Source of the DNA: Methanothrix sp.
GTDB lineage: Archaea > Halobacteriota > Methanosarcinia > Methanotrichales > Methanotrichaceae
DNA length: 17,550 nt
Assembly: GCA_012798025.1 (NCBI GenBank)
Contig: JAAZNX010000124.1
Span: 1-17,550, forward strand
Reading direction: 5' to 3'
Made by a program: the position numbers and the translations under genes. Below are positions 1 to 7,082 of this stretch, in pieces. Positions within the stretch are counted from its first letter, which is position 1. Each line of letters starts with the position of its first letter. The notes beneath the pieces were generated by a model. It saw only the letters and a list, made by a program, of their open reading frames with translations, ran no database searches and was not told the origin of the DNA.

Positions 1-123
1 ATACACCAATATACCAAACTTAGCGTAGAAAAGAAGGTAGCCAGAATAATTTTCTTATCTCAAAAGCTCATTTGTTTATTTGATGAGCAAAATATCGAAA
101 TAAAAGCTATTCCTTTTTTGTGA
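1..123 (+). CDS. possible 3' end of an upstream gene (partial, unrecognised)
   Basis: The frame starting at base 1 is open for 40 codons and ends at TGA 121-123, 16 bases before the start of the permease gene. The translated tail is Lys/Ile-rich and ends in KAIPFL. I do not recognise it. The stretch is AT-rich, unlike the permease, and an open run of this length in AT-rich DNA can easily occur by chance. It may instead be the promoter region of the permease. It contains a 6-bp inverted repeat, GCTCAT (66-71) and ATGAGC (83-88), which could be an operator. Confidence 0.25.
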   Translation: MHQYTKLSVEKKVARIIFLSQKLICLFDEQNIEIKAIPFL

Positions 124-139
124 ATCTAGGAGAGGGGTA

Positions 140-1114
140 TTGCTATTCATTGCGGTTGGAGTCGCTATCACCTTTGGGGCCTACAGCATCTCCATCCTCG
201 ATGTTTATAGGATCGTATTGGCCCATCTATCGCCCTTTGGGGACCTTTCCAGCGTCACCAAGCTCCACAACACCATCGTCTGGGAACTGAGAATACCCCG
301 GGTTCTCCTGGCCGTGACCGTGGGCACGGCTCTGGCCACGGCAGGGGCAGTCTTCCAAGGGTGCTTTCGAAATCCGCTGGTGGAGCCATATATCCTCGGC
401 ATCTCCTCTGGGGCCGCCTTTGGCGCTGCCATGGGCATAGTTTTTTCCGACTTTCTCTTATCCATCCAGCTCTCAGCCTTTATCTTTGGATCCCTGGCCG
501 TGGCCATGGCTTACTTCCTGGCCAGGGTCAGAAAGGAGACACCCATAGTGACGCTGATCCTGGCAGGTGTGATCATAGGCTCCATATTCTCCGCAATGGT
601 CTCCATACTCAAGTACATAGCAACCGATGCTGCTTTGCGGGAAATTGTATTTTGGCTGATGGGCGGTTTCTACTATGCCACATGGAGTGATGTCCATTTG
701 CTCGTGCCAATAATAATCCCCAGTTTTCTGATCATGTGGGCCTTGGGCTGGAAGCTTAATATCCTCTCCATGGGCGACGACGAGGCCAGAGCCCTTGGAG
801 TCAACCCTGAGAAATACAAGTTTATCCTGATAACCCTGGCCACTCTTGTTACCTCTCTGGCAGTATCTACCGTGGGAATTATCGCCTGGGTTGGCTTGAT
901 GATGCCTCACGCCACTCGCATGATGCTGGGACCCGATCACCGCTATGTGATTCCAGCATCAGCCATGCTTGGAGGATCTTATCTTTTGGTCTGCGATACG
1001 ATGGCACGAACGCTAACGAGTGCCGAGATTCCTGTAGGAATCATAACATCCATCCTTGGCGCACCATACCTGTTCTACCTTCTCAGGACCAGAGGGAAGG
1101 CGATGCTGGGATGA
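140..1114 (+). CDS. FecCD/BtuC-family ABC transporter permease 1
   Basis: This is an integral membrane permease that would carry a metal complex (corrinoid, heme-like or siderophore) across the cytoplasmic membrane as a dimer with an ABC ATPase. Family landmarks are visible: RIPRVLLAVTVG near residue 50, FRNPLVEPYILGISSGAAFG near 75-95, the coupling-helix region with DDEARALGVN near 215, and the C-terminal EIPVGIITSILGAPYLFYLL. Several hydrophobic segments alternate with short loops, consistent with the family's usual ten helices. The start is TTG at 140, with GGAG at 129-132 giving 7-base spacing. The frame has a stop at 101-103 and no other start between. At 324 residues it is slightly short, because the N-terminus begins almost inside helix 1. 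Its stop overlaps the ATPase start as ATGA, so the two are translationally coupled. The ligand is not determined by sequence. Confidence 0.92.
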   Translation: MLFIAVGVAITFGAYSISILDVYRIVLAHLSPFGDLSSVTKLHNTIVWELRIPRVLLAVTVGTALATAGAVFQGCFRNPLVEPYILGISSGAAFGAAMGIVFSDFLLSIQLSAFIFGSLAVAMAYFLARVRKETPIVTLILAGVIIGSIFSAMVSILKYIATDAALREIVFWLMGGFYYATWSDVHLLVPIIIPSFLIMWALGWKLNILSMGDDEARALGVNPEKYKFILITLATLVTSLAVSTVGIIAWVGLMMPHATRMMLGPDHRYVIPASAMLGGSYLLVCDTMARTLTSAEIPVGIITSILGAPYLFYLLRTRGKAMLG

Positions 1115-2019
1115 CGCCAATGCTCGCGGTCAGGGACCTTCACTTCAACTATGGAAGTGCCCCAATACTCAAGGGCGTGTCCTTTGAGGTGGACGAAGGG
1201 GAACTGTGCGGCCTATTTGGTCCCAATGGTTGCGGGAAGACGACGCTATTCAAGTGCTGTCTGAACTTCTTGAAATACCAATCAGGATCTATACGCATGG
1301 ACGGCAAAGATGTCAAGGACCTCAGGGTTGAGGACATGGCCAAGATCGTGGCCTATGTGCCCCAGGAGCACAAACCGCCGTTCCCTTATCTGGCTAGGGA
1401 GGTGGTCCTGATGGGCAGAACGCCCAGGCTGAATGGATTTTTCGGTATCAGCCGGGAGGATAAGATGAAGGCGGCCGAGGCACTGGATCTCCTGGGGCTC
1501 GCAGAGCTGGCCGATTTTCCCTACAACCAGCTCTCTGGCGGTCAGCGCCAGATGATACTGATGGCCAGGGCCATAGCCCAGGAGACGCCGCTCATGTTCC
1601 TGGATGAGCCGACATCTGCTCTGGACTTCAGCAACCAGATCCGAATCTGGAGGATAATGCGCATGGTTGCGGAGAGAGGGGTGACGATCCTCGCCTGCAG
1701 CCACGATCCCAACCACGTCAGCTGGTTCTGCGACAAGGTGGTGGTGATGAAGGACAACCGCATCCTCAAGGAAGGATCGTCTCACAATGTCATCACCGAG
1801 GATACGATGGACGAGATCTATCAGGATGTGTGCTCTGTCAGGAGCATTGGCGGCATAAGGATGGTGCTGCCAAGGGATGTGGCGCTCCGGGAGGAGATGG
1901 AAGGGTTTGGACAGAGGGCTGCGGGGAAGATTGGTGTTCGTGAGGATGGGAGGGATCGACTGCAGCGAGGTAGGGAGGAGCAGCGCGTTATCGTGTCTCA
2001 TACTTTAGGCCATCGATGA
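1111..2019 (+). CDS. ABC transporter ATPase 1 (FepC/BtuD-like)
   Basis: This is the cytoplasmic ATPase that powers permease 1. Walker A is GPNGCGKTT at residues 37-45, the Q-loop is in YVPQEH, the signature LSGGQ is at 141-145, Walker B is LMFLDEPTS with D165/E166, and the H-loop His is near 198 in SHDPNH. The start at 1111 overlaps the permease stop (ATGA), with a GGGAAGG ribosome-binding site upstream. Related ATPases are about 255-265 residues. This one has 302 because about 45 Arg/Glu/Gly-rich residues follow the normal end (around IRMVLPRDV). The tail looks low in complexity and may be non-functional or reflect loss of the original stop. Assignment to iron/corrinoid-complex import rests on the FecCD partner. 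Confidence 0.94.
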   Translation: MTPMLAVRDLHFNYGSAPILKGVSFEVDEGELCGLFGPNGCGKTTLFKCCLNFLKYQSGSIRMDGKDVKDLRVEDMAKIVAYVPQEHKPPFPYLAREVVLMGRTPRLNGFFGISREDKMKAAEALDLLGLAELADFPYNQLSGGQRQMILMARAIAQETPLMFLDEPTSALDFSNQIRIWRIMRMVAERGVTILACSHDPNHVSWFCDKVVVMKDNRILKEGSSHNVITEDTMDEIYQDVCSVRSIGGIRMVLPRDVALREEMEGFGQRAAGKIGVREDGRDRLQRGREEQRVIVSHTLGHR

Positions 2020-2132
2020 GGGGACTGCACGGGTGACGAGAGGCAGATTCGGTCTGGAATCGCTTGAAGACGCGGGATTTTGGGGTGAGTCGATTGTCGA
2101 GATGGATGAAAAAGCAATGGAAGGTAAGATAG

Positions 2133-3308
2133 ATGAGACTACTGAAGAAATGGCTGATGGTTTTGACTTGTGTTTGCCTGCTGATGAGCACAGGATGGGC
2201 TGCAGAAGAGACGAGAACAGTTGTGGACAGCCGCGGCGTAGAAGTGCAGATTCCTGCGCAAATCGAGCGGGTTGTCACCGTTTCAGCAGGTCTCATCGAG
2301 AGTATGATGTTTATTCTCGGGGAGGAGGAGAAGATCGTCGGAGTTGGGACGTCCAGCGTCCAGAATGTCTTCAACTACACATTTCCGACTGTAGGCGGTG
2401 AGACCCATGAATACCAAAACGGCACGCGCCCTGTGACCTACCTGTATCCTCGCATCAGAGATCTGCCGCTGATCGGGGAGGGAACAGCCATGAATTACGA
2501 AGCGCTTGCAGGGCTCAACCCAGATCTTGTGCTCCTTCGTGTTGGCATCTGGCAGCTTCCATCTATGGACGACGAAGGGGTGCGAAAGACGATCAGCACG
2601 ATCGAGGCTCTCGGGATCCCTGTTGTTGTGCTAAAAGGCCCCCCGTGTTTCGACAAGCCAGACATCTCGACGATCTCTGATGAGATCAGGATCCTTGGTG
2701 AGGTCTTCGGTAAGGAGGAGAAAGCAGACAAACTGGCTGAATACATCGAGTCCCAGACGCAAGTAGTCTTTGAGAGGACAAAGGATATCCCAGAAGCTGA
2801 GCGGCCGACCGTCCTCATATTCGGGGCATCGTCAACCGCTCGCAAGGCAGGAATGGCTGGCAGTGTGATGGGAACCGACACAATCGATTCCTACTTCATT
2901 GAGGAGATTGTTCATGCGAAGAACGCATATCAAAACGCCGGCAGCCCCACTATCTCCGCCGAACAATTGCTTGCCCTCGACCCCGATGTCATCGTGCTAT
3001 GCACATCCAATGGTTACCATCCGCCCGAGGAGCTCTACTCGGCACCCTACTATCAGAACGTCGGCGAGCTCTCAGCCGTGAAGAATCGCAGGGTTATGTC
3101 ACTTCCTTGGACGCCCTCCAACACGAGACGCCTTGAGTACCCGATAGATGTTATGGTAATAGCCAAGGCGGCCTATCCCGATAGATTCGCAGACATCGAT
3201 CTCGGAGATTGGCTGCTGGACTTTTACAAGAATGTCTACGGCGTGGACGAAGACACCGCAAAGGCATTGAGATCTGTACAGTGGATGGACTGGTGCGTGG
3301 AGAAATGA
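2133..3308 (+). CDS. ABC transporter substrate-binding protein A (FepB/BtuF-like, TroA fold)
   Basis: This is a secreted binding protein that would capture a metal complex outside the membrane and deliver it to a FecCD-type permease. The N-terminus is a signal peptide (MRLLKK, a hydrophobic run, then GWAA before EETRTV). The mature part opens with the family pattern TVVDSRGVEVQIPAQIERVV, then the first lobe, a long helix linker near residues 190-230, and a second lobe with LDPDVIVL. The start ATG has GGAAGGT at 2119-2125 with 7-base spacing. No lipobox or C-terminal anchor is obvious. At 391 residues it is longer than typical siderophore-binding proteins (about 300-350), with an insertion around residues 80-115. 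It is a close paralogue of the protein at 4974-6155, roughly four-fifths identical by eye. It follows ATPase 1 by 113 bases and is a natural partner for that transporter. Confidence 0.92.
   Translation: MRLLKKWLMVLTCVCLLMSTGWAAEETRTVVDSRGVEVQIPAQIERVVTVSAGLIESMMFILGEEEKIVGVGTSSVQNVFNYTFPTVGGETHEYQNGTRPVTYLYPRIRDLPLIGEGTAMNYEALAGLNPDLVLLRVGIWQLPSMDDEGVRKTISTIEALGIPVVVLKGPPCFDKPDISTISDEIRILGEVFGKEEKADKLAEYIESQTQVVFERTKDIPEAERPTVLIFGASSTARKAGMAGSVMGTDTIDSYFIEEIVHAKNAYQNAGSPTISAEQLLALDPDVIVLCTSNGYHPPEELYSAPYYQNVGELSAVKNRRVMSLPWTPSNTRRLEYPIDVMVIAKAAYPDRFADIDLGDWLLDFYKNVYGVDEDTAKALRSVQWMDWCVEK
3228..3308 (+). repeat. near-identical 3' segment shared by SBP genes A and B (other copy at 6075-6155)
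   Basis: The last 81 bases of the two paralogous binding-protein genes differ at only 4 positions by direct comparison. The neighbouring upstream 150 bases differ at many synonymous sites. The copies lie in the same orientation about 2.85 kb apart, flanking the dockerin gene and the stem-loop region. Confidence 0.8.
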
Positions 3309-3403
3309 CTAAATTGCAGCTCTGTTGGATGTGGTCGATAGTGCAGTATATCGCATTGCCACAGGATGCAATAGAACAAATCGAAATACAAAGTCTGAAA
3401 ATG

Positions 3404-3408
3404 GGAGG
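3404..3408 (+). promoter_or_regulatory. Shine-Dalgarno site fixing the dockerin-SBP start
   Basis: GGAGG lies 9 bases before the ATG at 3418. The open frame extends upstream to an ATG at 3325, but that extension has no ribosome-binding site and would bury the signal peptide about 30 residues inside the protein. Confidence 0.75.
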
Positions 3409-3417
3409 AATGATGAA

Positions 3418-4713
3418 ATGATGACCAATAGGATGCTGGAGATTCTTTGCATCTCGATAGTTTTTTCACTGATAGGCATTTCCATAGCAAGCTACGAGCC
3501 TGCGATATATGGAGATGCCAATCAGGATAGCCGTATAGATCAGAAAGACGTTGACTATGTTGCGGGCATAATAACGGGCACAAACGAGCGTACAAAGCTC
3601 TCAGATGCGAATTACGACGGAAAAGTCGATGAAGCCGATATACTTCAGATAAAACAGATTATTGCCGGCAATCAAACGAAGCTGACCTTATTGGATATGG
3701 ACAATAGATCGGTGACGATTCCTCAACCAGTAAATAGAGTTCTCGGGATCGGTTTCGGCTTTATCGAGAATACAATGTTTGCTCTGGGAGTTAAAGATAA
3801 GGTAGTCGGCACCGGCGGTGCTGTCCGTTCGAATTCGCCAACCACACAATACTTGATGCCCGAACTCGGCAAACTCCCTAATGCGGGCTCTCCAACTGAA
3901 AGCATAAACTATGAGACGGTCGCAGCAGCGAATCCTGATCTTGTAATCGCGAGAAAATCTGTTTACTTCCCGGACCAGACTGAAAAAGCAGTGACGATGA
4001 TAGACAAGATGGGCATACCTGTCGTAATTCTAGAGGATCCCAATCATTTTCATACATCGGATATCAACACGATTTATCAAGAAATTGGCCTCATTGGCAG
4101 GATCTTCAACAGGACCGATTCTGCACAAAGAATAATCGACAAAATGGATGAAAGCATCTCAATGATTGTCGAAAGGACAGAGGATATCAAAGAAGGAGGC
4201 AGACCAAAGGTGCTATTTTGCGGCCTGGGAAGCAACAGCAGTCGAAACAAAGGAGGCATTCTTGTTGTATGGGCAAAAGAATGCGCTTCAACATTCGCAG
4301 ATCTGATCAATATCAAGAGTGCTTACGAAGGAACAGGAAGGAATTACCTATCAGCAGAACATGTGTTAAATTTGGATCCCGATGTGATCATATTGGAGAC
4401 ATCTGGCGGCGGATGGAATATGAGCCAGCTCTATGAAGAGGAGTACTATAAAAACATCCAAGATTTAAAGGCTATCAAAGAGAAGCGAGTATATTCCATT
4501 GGAAGATTGACCAGCTATGGAGATATTCAATTGGAACTACCCATAATGCTAATGATCGAGGCAAAGAGCGTCTATCCTGAGAGATTCAGTGACATCAACC
4601 TCTCTATGTGGATTGAAAAATATTACGAGGACATGTATAAGATTGGCGCTGACGATGCAACGAATCTGAAAAATGTCCAAGGATTGGGGTGGATTGACAG
4701 TTCCGGGCTTTAG
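3418..4713 (+). CDS. dockerin-type domain fused to a metal-complex substrate-binding protein
   Basis: This is a secreted binding protein of the FepB/BtuF-like family with an N-terminal dockerin-type module. Residues 1-25 form a signal peptide. Residues about 31-84 hold two dockerin repeats, each with a complete EF-hand-like calcium loop: DANQDSRIDQKD (33-44) and DANYDGKVDEAD (63-74), each followed by a helix ending in IITG or IIAG. The binding-protein part starts near residue 89 (LTLLDMDNRSVTIPQPVNRV) and runs to the end. It is related to SBPs A and B (the AANPDLVIARK, LDPDVIIL and YPERFSDI regions match) but clearly diverged. The ATG at 3418 is chosen from GGAGG at 3404-3408. It lies 109 bases after SBP A. 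By eye it is more AT-rich than its neighbours. Dockerins normally dock onto cohesins and no cohesin is in this window. The domain call rests on the calcium loops and is firm; the docking role is inferred. Confidence 0.9.
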   Translation: MMTNRMLEILCISIVFSLIGISIASYEPAIYGDANQDSRIDQKDVDYVAGIITGTNERTKLSDANYDGKVDEADILQIKQIIAGNQTKLTLLDMDNRSVTIPQPVNRVLGIGFGFIENTMFALGVKDKVVGTGGAVRSNSPTTQYLMPELGKLPNAGSPTESINYETVAAANPDLVIARKSVYFPDQTEKAVTMIDKMGIPVVILEDPNHFHTSDINTIYQEIGLIGRIFNRTDSAQRIIDKMDESISMIVERTEDIKEGGRPKVLFCGLGSNSSRNKGGILVVWAKECASTFADLINIKSAYEGTGRNYLSAEHVLNLDPDVIILETSGGGWNMSQLYEEEYYKNIQDLKAIKEKRVYSIGRLTSYGDIQLELPIMLMIEAKSVYPERFSDINLSMWIEKYYEDMYKIGADDATNLKNVQGLGWIDSSGL

Positions 4714-4748
4714 ATGCACACTATCAACGCTATCGGAGGGCTGCACGC

Positions 4749-4763
4749 ATGATCTTAGATCAT
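4749..4763 (+). promoter_or_regulatory. short palindrome ATGATC-TTA-GATCAT (possible operator)
   Basis: A perfect 6-bp inverted repeat with a 3-base spacer lies 35 bases after the stop of the dockerin-SBP gene and 11 bases before a larger GC-rich hairpin. Its size suits a dimeric regulator or a small RNA hairpin. No partner regulator is in the window, so function is unproven. Confidence 0.35.
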
Positions 4764-4773
4764 AGCAGAACCG

Positions 4774-4807
4774 GGAGGGTCGGGTGCTCGTCAACCCTGA
4801 ACCCTCC
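4774..4807 (+). promoter_or_regulatory. GC-rich stem-loop in the 260-base gap before SBP B
   Basis: GGAGGGT (4774-4780) pairs with ACCCTCC (4801-4807), and inside it GGGT (4782-4785) pairs with ACCC (4794-4797) around an 8-base loop. Eleven base pairs, interrupted by a 1/3-base internal loop, make this the strongest structure in the intergenic regions. It is not followed by a T-run, so it does not look like a normal terminator. It could be a processing, attenuation or binding element between the dockerin-SBP and SBP B. The rest of 4714-4973 shows no gene and no cobalamin-riboswitch box that I can find. Confidence 0.45.
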
Positions 4808-4973
4808 TGTAGGCAGGGATTGAACTGTTATGATCGATTGGAATGAGGGAATCCGGCGATTTGAGATCTGCGAAATCTGCTGATCTGAGGAAAGATGGAT
4901 CGGTTGCAGCAAATGGGATTGAGCGAAATGGCTGGATATCAATGGCAAGAATAAAAAAGAAATCAAGGCTGAG

Positions 4974-6155
4974 ATGATGAGATCTTCGATAAAATATCTG
5001 TTTGCATTGGCCTGCATTTGCCTTTTGCTTGGCACCTGCCTGGCCGCAGAGGAGACAAGAACAGTTGTGGACGGCCGCGGCGTAGAGGTACAGGTTCCGG
5101 CGGAGATCAAGCGGGTTGTCACAGTCTCTGATGGCCTCATCGAGAGCACTATGTTCATCCTCGGAGAGGAGGATAAGATCGTCGGTCTCGGTTCGATCAG
5201 CCCGCAGACGGTCTTCAACTACACCTACCCGACTGTGAGCGGAGGAACATACGAGTACAAAGATGGGATGCACCCCGTGGCATACTTGTATCCTCGAATC
5301 AGGGAGCTTCCTCGTGTCACAGAGTCGGGTGCATCCATGAACTTCGAGGCGCTTTCAGGGCTCAATCCGGATCTTGTGATCCTCCGCGTTGGCGATACTG
5401 CCCTCCGATCAATGGAGAGCGATGATGTGCAGAAGACCATTAAGACGATTGAAGCCTTAGGGATTCCTTTCGTCGTGCTCAAGGGCCCCCCGTGCTTCGA
5501 TAAGCCTGACCTTTCAAAGATCTCCGATGAGATCAGGATCATTGGCAAGATCTTCGGGAAGGAAGAGAAAGCTGACAAACTAGCAGGTTATCTCGAGTCG
5601 CAGACGAAGCTTGTCTTTGAGAGGACAAAGGATATTCCTGAAGCGGAGCGTCCGACAGTCCTCGTGTTCGGCGCATCGCCGACAGCTCGGAAGGCAGGGG
5701 GCGTTGGCAGCGTGAAGGGGACAGACACAATTGATTCCTACTTCACCGAGGAGATAGTCCATGCGAAGAACGCCTTCCGGAGCACTGGCCAGCCTACCCT
5801 CTCTGCAGAACAACTTCTCTCTCTCAACCCTGATGTTATAGTTCTCTGCACTGCCAACGGCTACCACCCGCCCGAGGAACTTTACTCGGCACCTTACTAT
5901 CAGAATGTCGGCGAACTCTCTGCCGTAAGGAACCGGAGGGTCATGTCCCTGCCTTGGACTCCCGGCAACACCAAACGCCTCGAGTACCCGATCGACATCA
6001 TGGTGATTGCCAAGGCAACGTACCCAGAGCGGTTTTCAGACATCGATTTAGGAGAGTGGCTACTGGACTTCTATAAGAATGTCTACGGCGTGGACGAAGA
6101 GACCGCAAAGGCGCTGAGATCTGTACAGTGGATGGACTGGTGCGTGAAGAAATGA
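4974..6155 (+). CDS. ABC transporter substrate-binding protein B (paralogue of A)
   Basis: This secreted binding protein is of the same type as the one at 2133-3308, sharing TRTVVD.RGVEVQ, the VLKGPPCFDKPD and YHPPEELYSAPYYQNVGELS blocks and the VQWMDWCV tail. The signal peptide is residues about 1-24 (hydrophobic run ending CLAA before EETRTV). Start options are the adjacent ATGs at 4974 and 4977, with AAGG at 4965-4968, which is a weak site. Length is 393 residues. It is a product of local duplication with A. Sequence differences are spread through the ligand-binding lobes (for example VGIWQLPSM against VGDTALRSM), so the two may differ in ligand preference. The methyltransferase gene begins 18 bases after its stop, so it probably heads a long transcript that includes the enzymes. 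Confidence 0.92.
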   Translation: MMRSSIKYLFALACICLLLGTCLAAEETRTVVDGRGVEVQVPAEIKRVVTVSDGLIESTMFILGEEDKIVGLGSISPQTVFNYTYPTVSGGTYEYKDGMHPVAYLYPRIRELPRVTESGASMNFEALSGLNPDLVILRVGDTALRSMESDDVQKTIKTIEALGIPFVVLKGPPCFDKPDLSKISDEIRIIGKIFGKEEKADKLAGYLESQTKLVFERTKDIPEAERPTVLVFGASPTARKAGGVGSVKGTDTIDSYFTEEIVHAKNAFRSTGQPTLSAEQLLSLNPDVIVLCTANGYHPPEELYSAPYYQNVGELSAVRNRRVMSLPWTPGNTKRLEYPIDIMVIAKATYPERFSDIDLGEWLLDFYKNVYGVDEETAKALRSVQWMDWCVKK

Positions 6156-6173
6156 TGCCTCGCTTCAGATGAG

Positions 6174-7076
6174 ATGAGACCGATGACACAATCAAATGCC
6201 CCGAGGCCTGAGATGGCCAATGCAGACCTCGACTGGAATGCCGTCTGGAAAGCCCTTTACGAAAAGAATGCAGAGTGCCGGGGGCGAGGGGACTGCGCCT
6301 CGATCTGGGCCTCTCGAGATCGTGCCCGTGCGTTTTTGGCACAGTCGCAGGAGAGACCGGAGCGCATTCTTCAAGATATCGAGGGCCTACCCCTCAAGGC
6401 TGACTCTAAGGTGCTGGACATCGGCGCAGGTCCAGGCACTCTTGCCGTCCCCCTGGCTGCCCATGTCGCTTCAGTTACCGCCGTCGAGCCTGCCGAAGGT
6501 ATGGCGGAGGTGATGAGCGAGCATGCACTGGAAAAGGGTGTAACAAATCTTTCAATTGTTCGCAAACGCTGGGAGGATGTTGATTCCAAGAAAGACCTCG
6601 ATGGTCCCTATGATATCGTCATCGCCCGGCATTCGCTAGGAATGCCGAATATCAGGGATGCGGTAAAAGCGATGTGCGAGGCATCTTCAGAATGGGTCTA
6701 TCTCTTCTGGTTTGCTGGGAGCACTGGATGGGAGAGGGCGATGATCGATCTCTGGCCCAAACTGCATGGCAGAGAATACCGGTCCGGTCCAAAGGCAGAC
6801 ATACTCTACAACGTCCTCTACTCGATGGGGATCTATCCTAATATGGAGACGGTGCAGATGGAATACACCCGCAAGTTTCCTGATATCAATGCCGCCGTAA
6901 ATGAGTTTAGGGAGCAGTACATGATATCATCCCCTGCCCAGGAGGAGATCCTGCGAGGGCATCTCCAAGAGAGCCTCTCGAAAAGCAGCGAGGGTCTGGA
7001 GAATTCTATGATGACGAGGCAGGTAAGGCTCTGGTGGAATGTTAATCAGCATGACGAACATCTTCAAGGATATTAA
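6174..7076 (+). CDS. class I SAM-dependent methyltransferase
   Basis: This is a predicted cytoplasmic methyltransferase. The SAM-binding motif I is VLDIGAGPGTLAVPLA starting near residue 80, followed by the acidic end of strand 2 in AVEPAEGM (E about 106) and a motif-IV-like PYDIVIARHSLGM near 145. About 70 residues precede the Rossmann core (DWNAVWKALYEKNAECRG) and probably cap the substrate pocket. Two nearby Cys (35, 41) are present. The C-terminal part (FWFAGSTGWERAM, then a helical tail) is not typical of ubiquinone-type methyltransferases. The substrate is unknown. Start choices are 6174, 6183 and 6213; only the last has a clear Shine-Dalgarno (GAGG, 6203-6206, 6-base spacing), so the true protein may lack the first 13 residues. 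It sits 18 bases after SBP B and 6 bases before the next methyltransferase, which argues for a role tied to the imported compound. Confidence 0.87.
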   Translation: MRPMTQSNAPRPEMANADLDWNAVWKALYEKNAECRGRGDCASIWASRDRARAFLAQSQERPERILQDIEGLPLKADSKVLDIGAGPGTLAVPLAAHVASVTAVEPAEGMAEVMSEHALEKGVTNLSIVRKRWEDVDSKKDLDGPYDIVIARHSLGMPNIRDAVKAMCEASSEWVYLFWFAGSTGWERAMIDLWPKLHGREYRSGPKADILYNVLYSMGIYPNMETVQMEYTRKFPDINAAVNEFREQYMISSPAQEEILRGHLQESLSKSSEGLENSMMTRQVRLWWNVNQHDEHLQGY

Positions 7077-7082
7077 TTTTAT

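Noticed and set aside
1282..2001. 239-codon open frame on the - strand opposite ATPase 1
   Set aside because: It is antisense to a gene with all ABC motifs intact; the translation is His/Arg/Leu-rich with no recognisable domain.
3325..3417. Upstream extension of the dockerin-SBP frame
   Set aside because: It would place about 30 polar residues before the signal peptide; GGAGG at 3404-3408 fits the ATG at 3418.
3209..3421. 70-codon + strand frame spanning the end of SBP A and the following gap
   Set aside because: Mostly an out-of-frame reading of SBP A; no ribosome site and no recognisable sequence.
4894..4953. Small 19-codon ORF (MDRLQQMGLS...) before SBP B
   Set aside because: A purine-rich GAGGAAAG directly abuts its ATG with almost no spacing, and there is no recognisable protein; too short to support.
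4714..4973. Cobalamin riboswitch before SBP B
   Set aside because: I looked for the conserved B12-box type sequence and the usual multi-helix core and did not see them; only simple hairpins are present.
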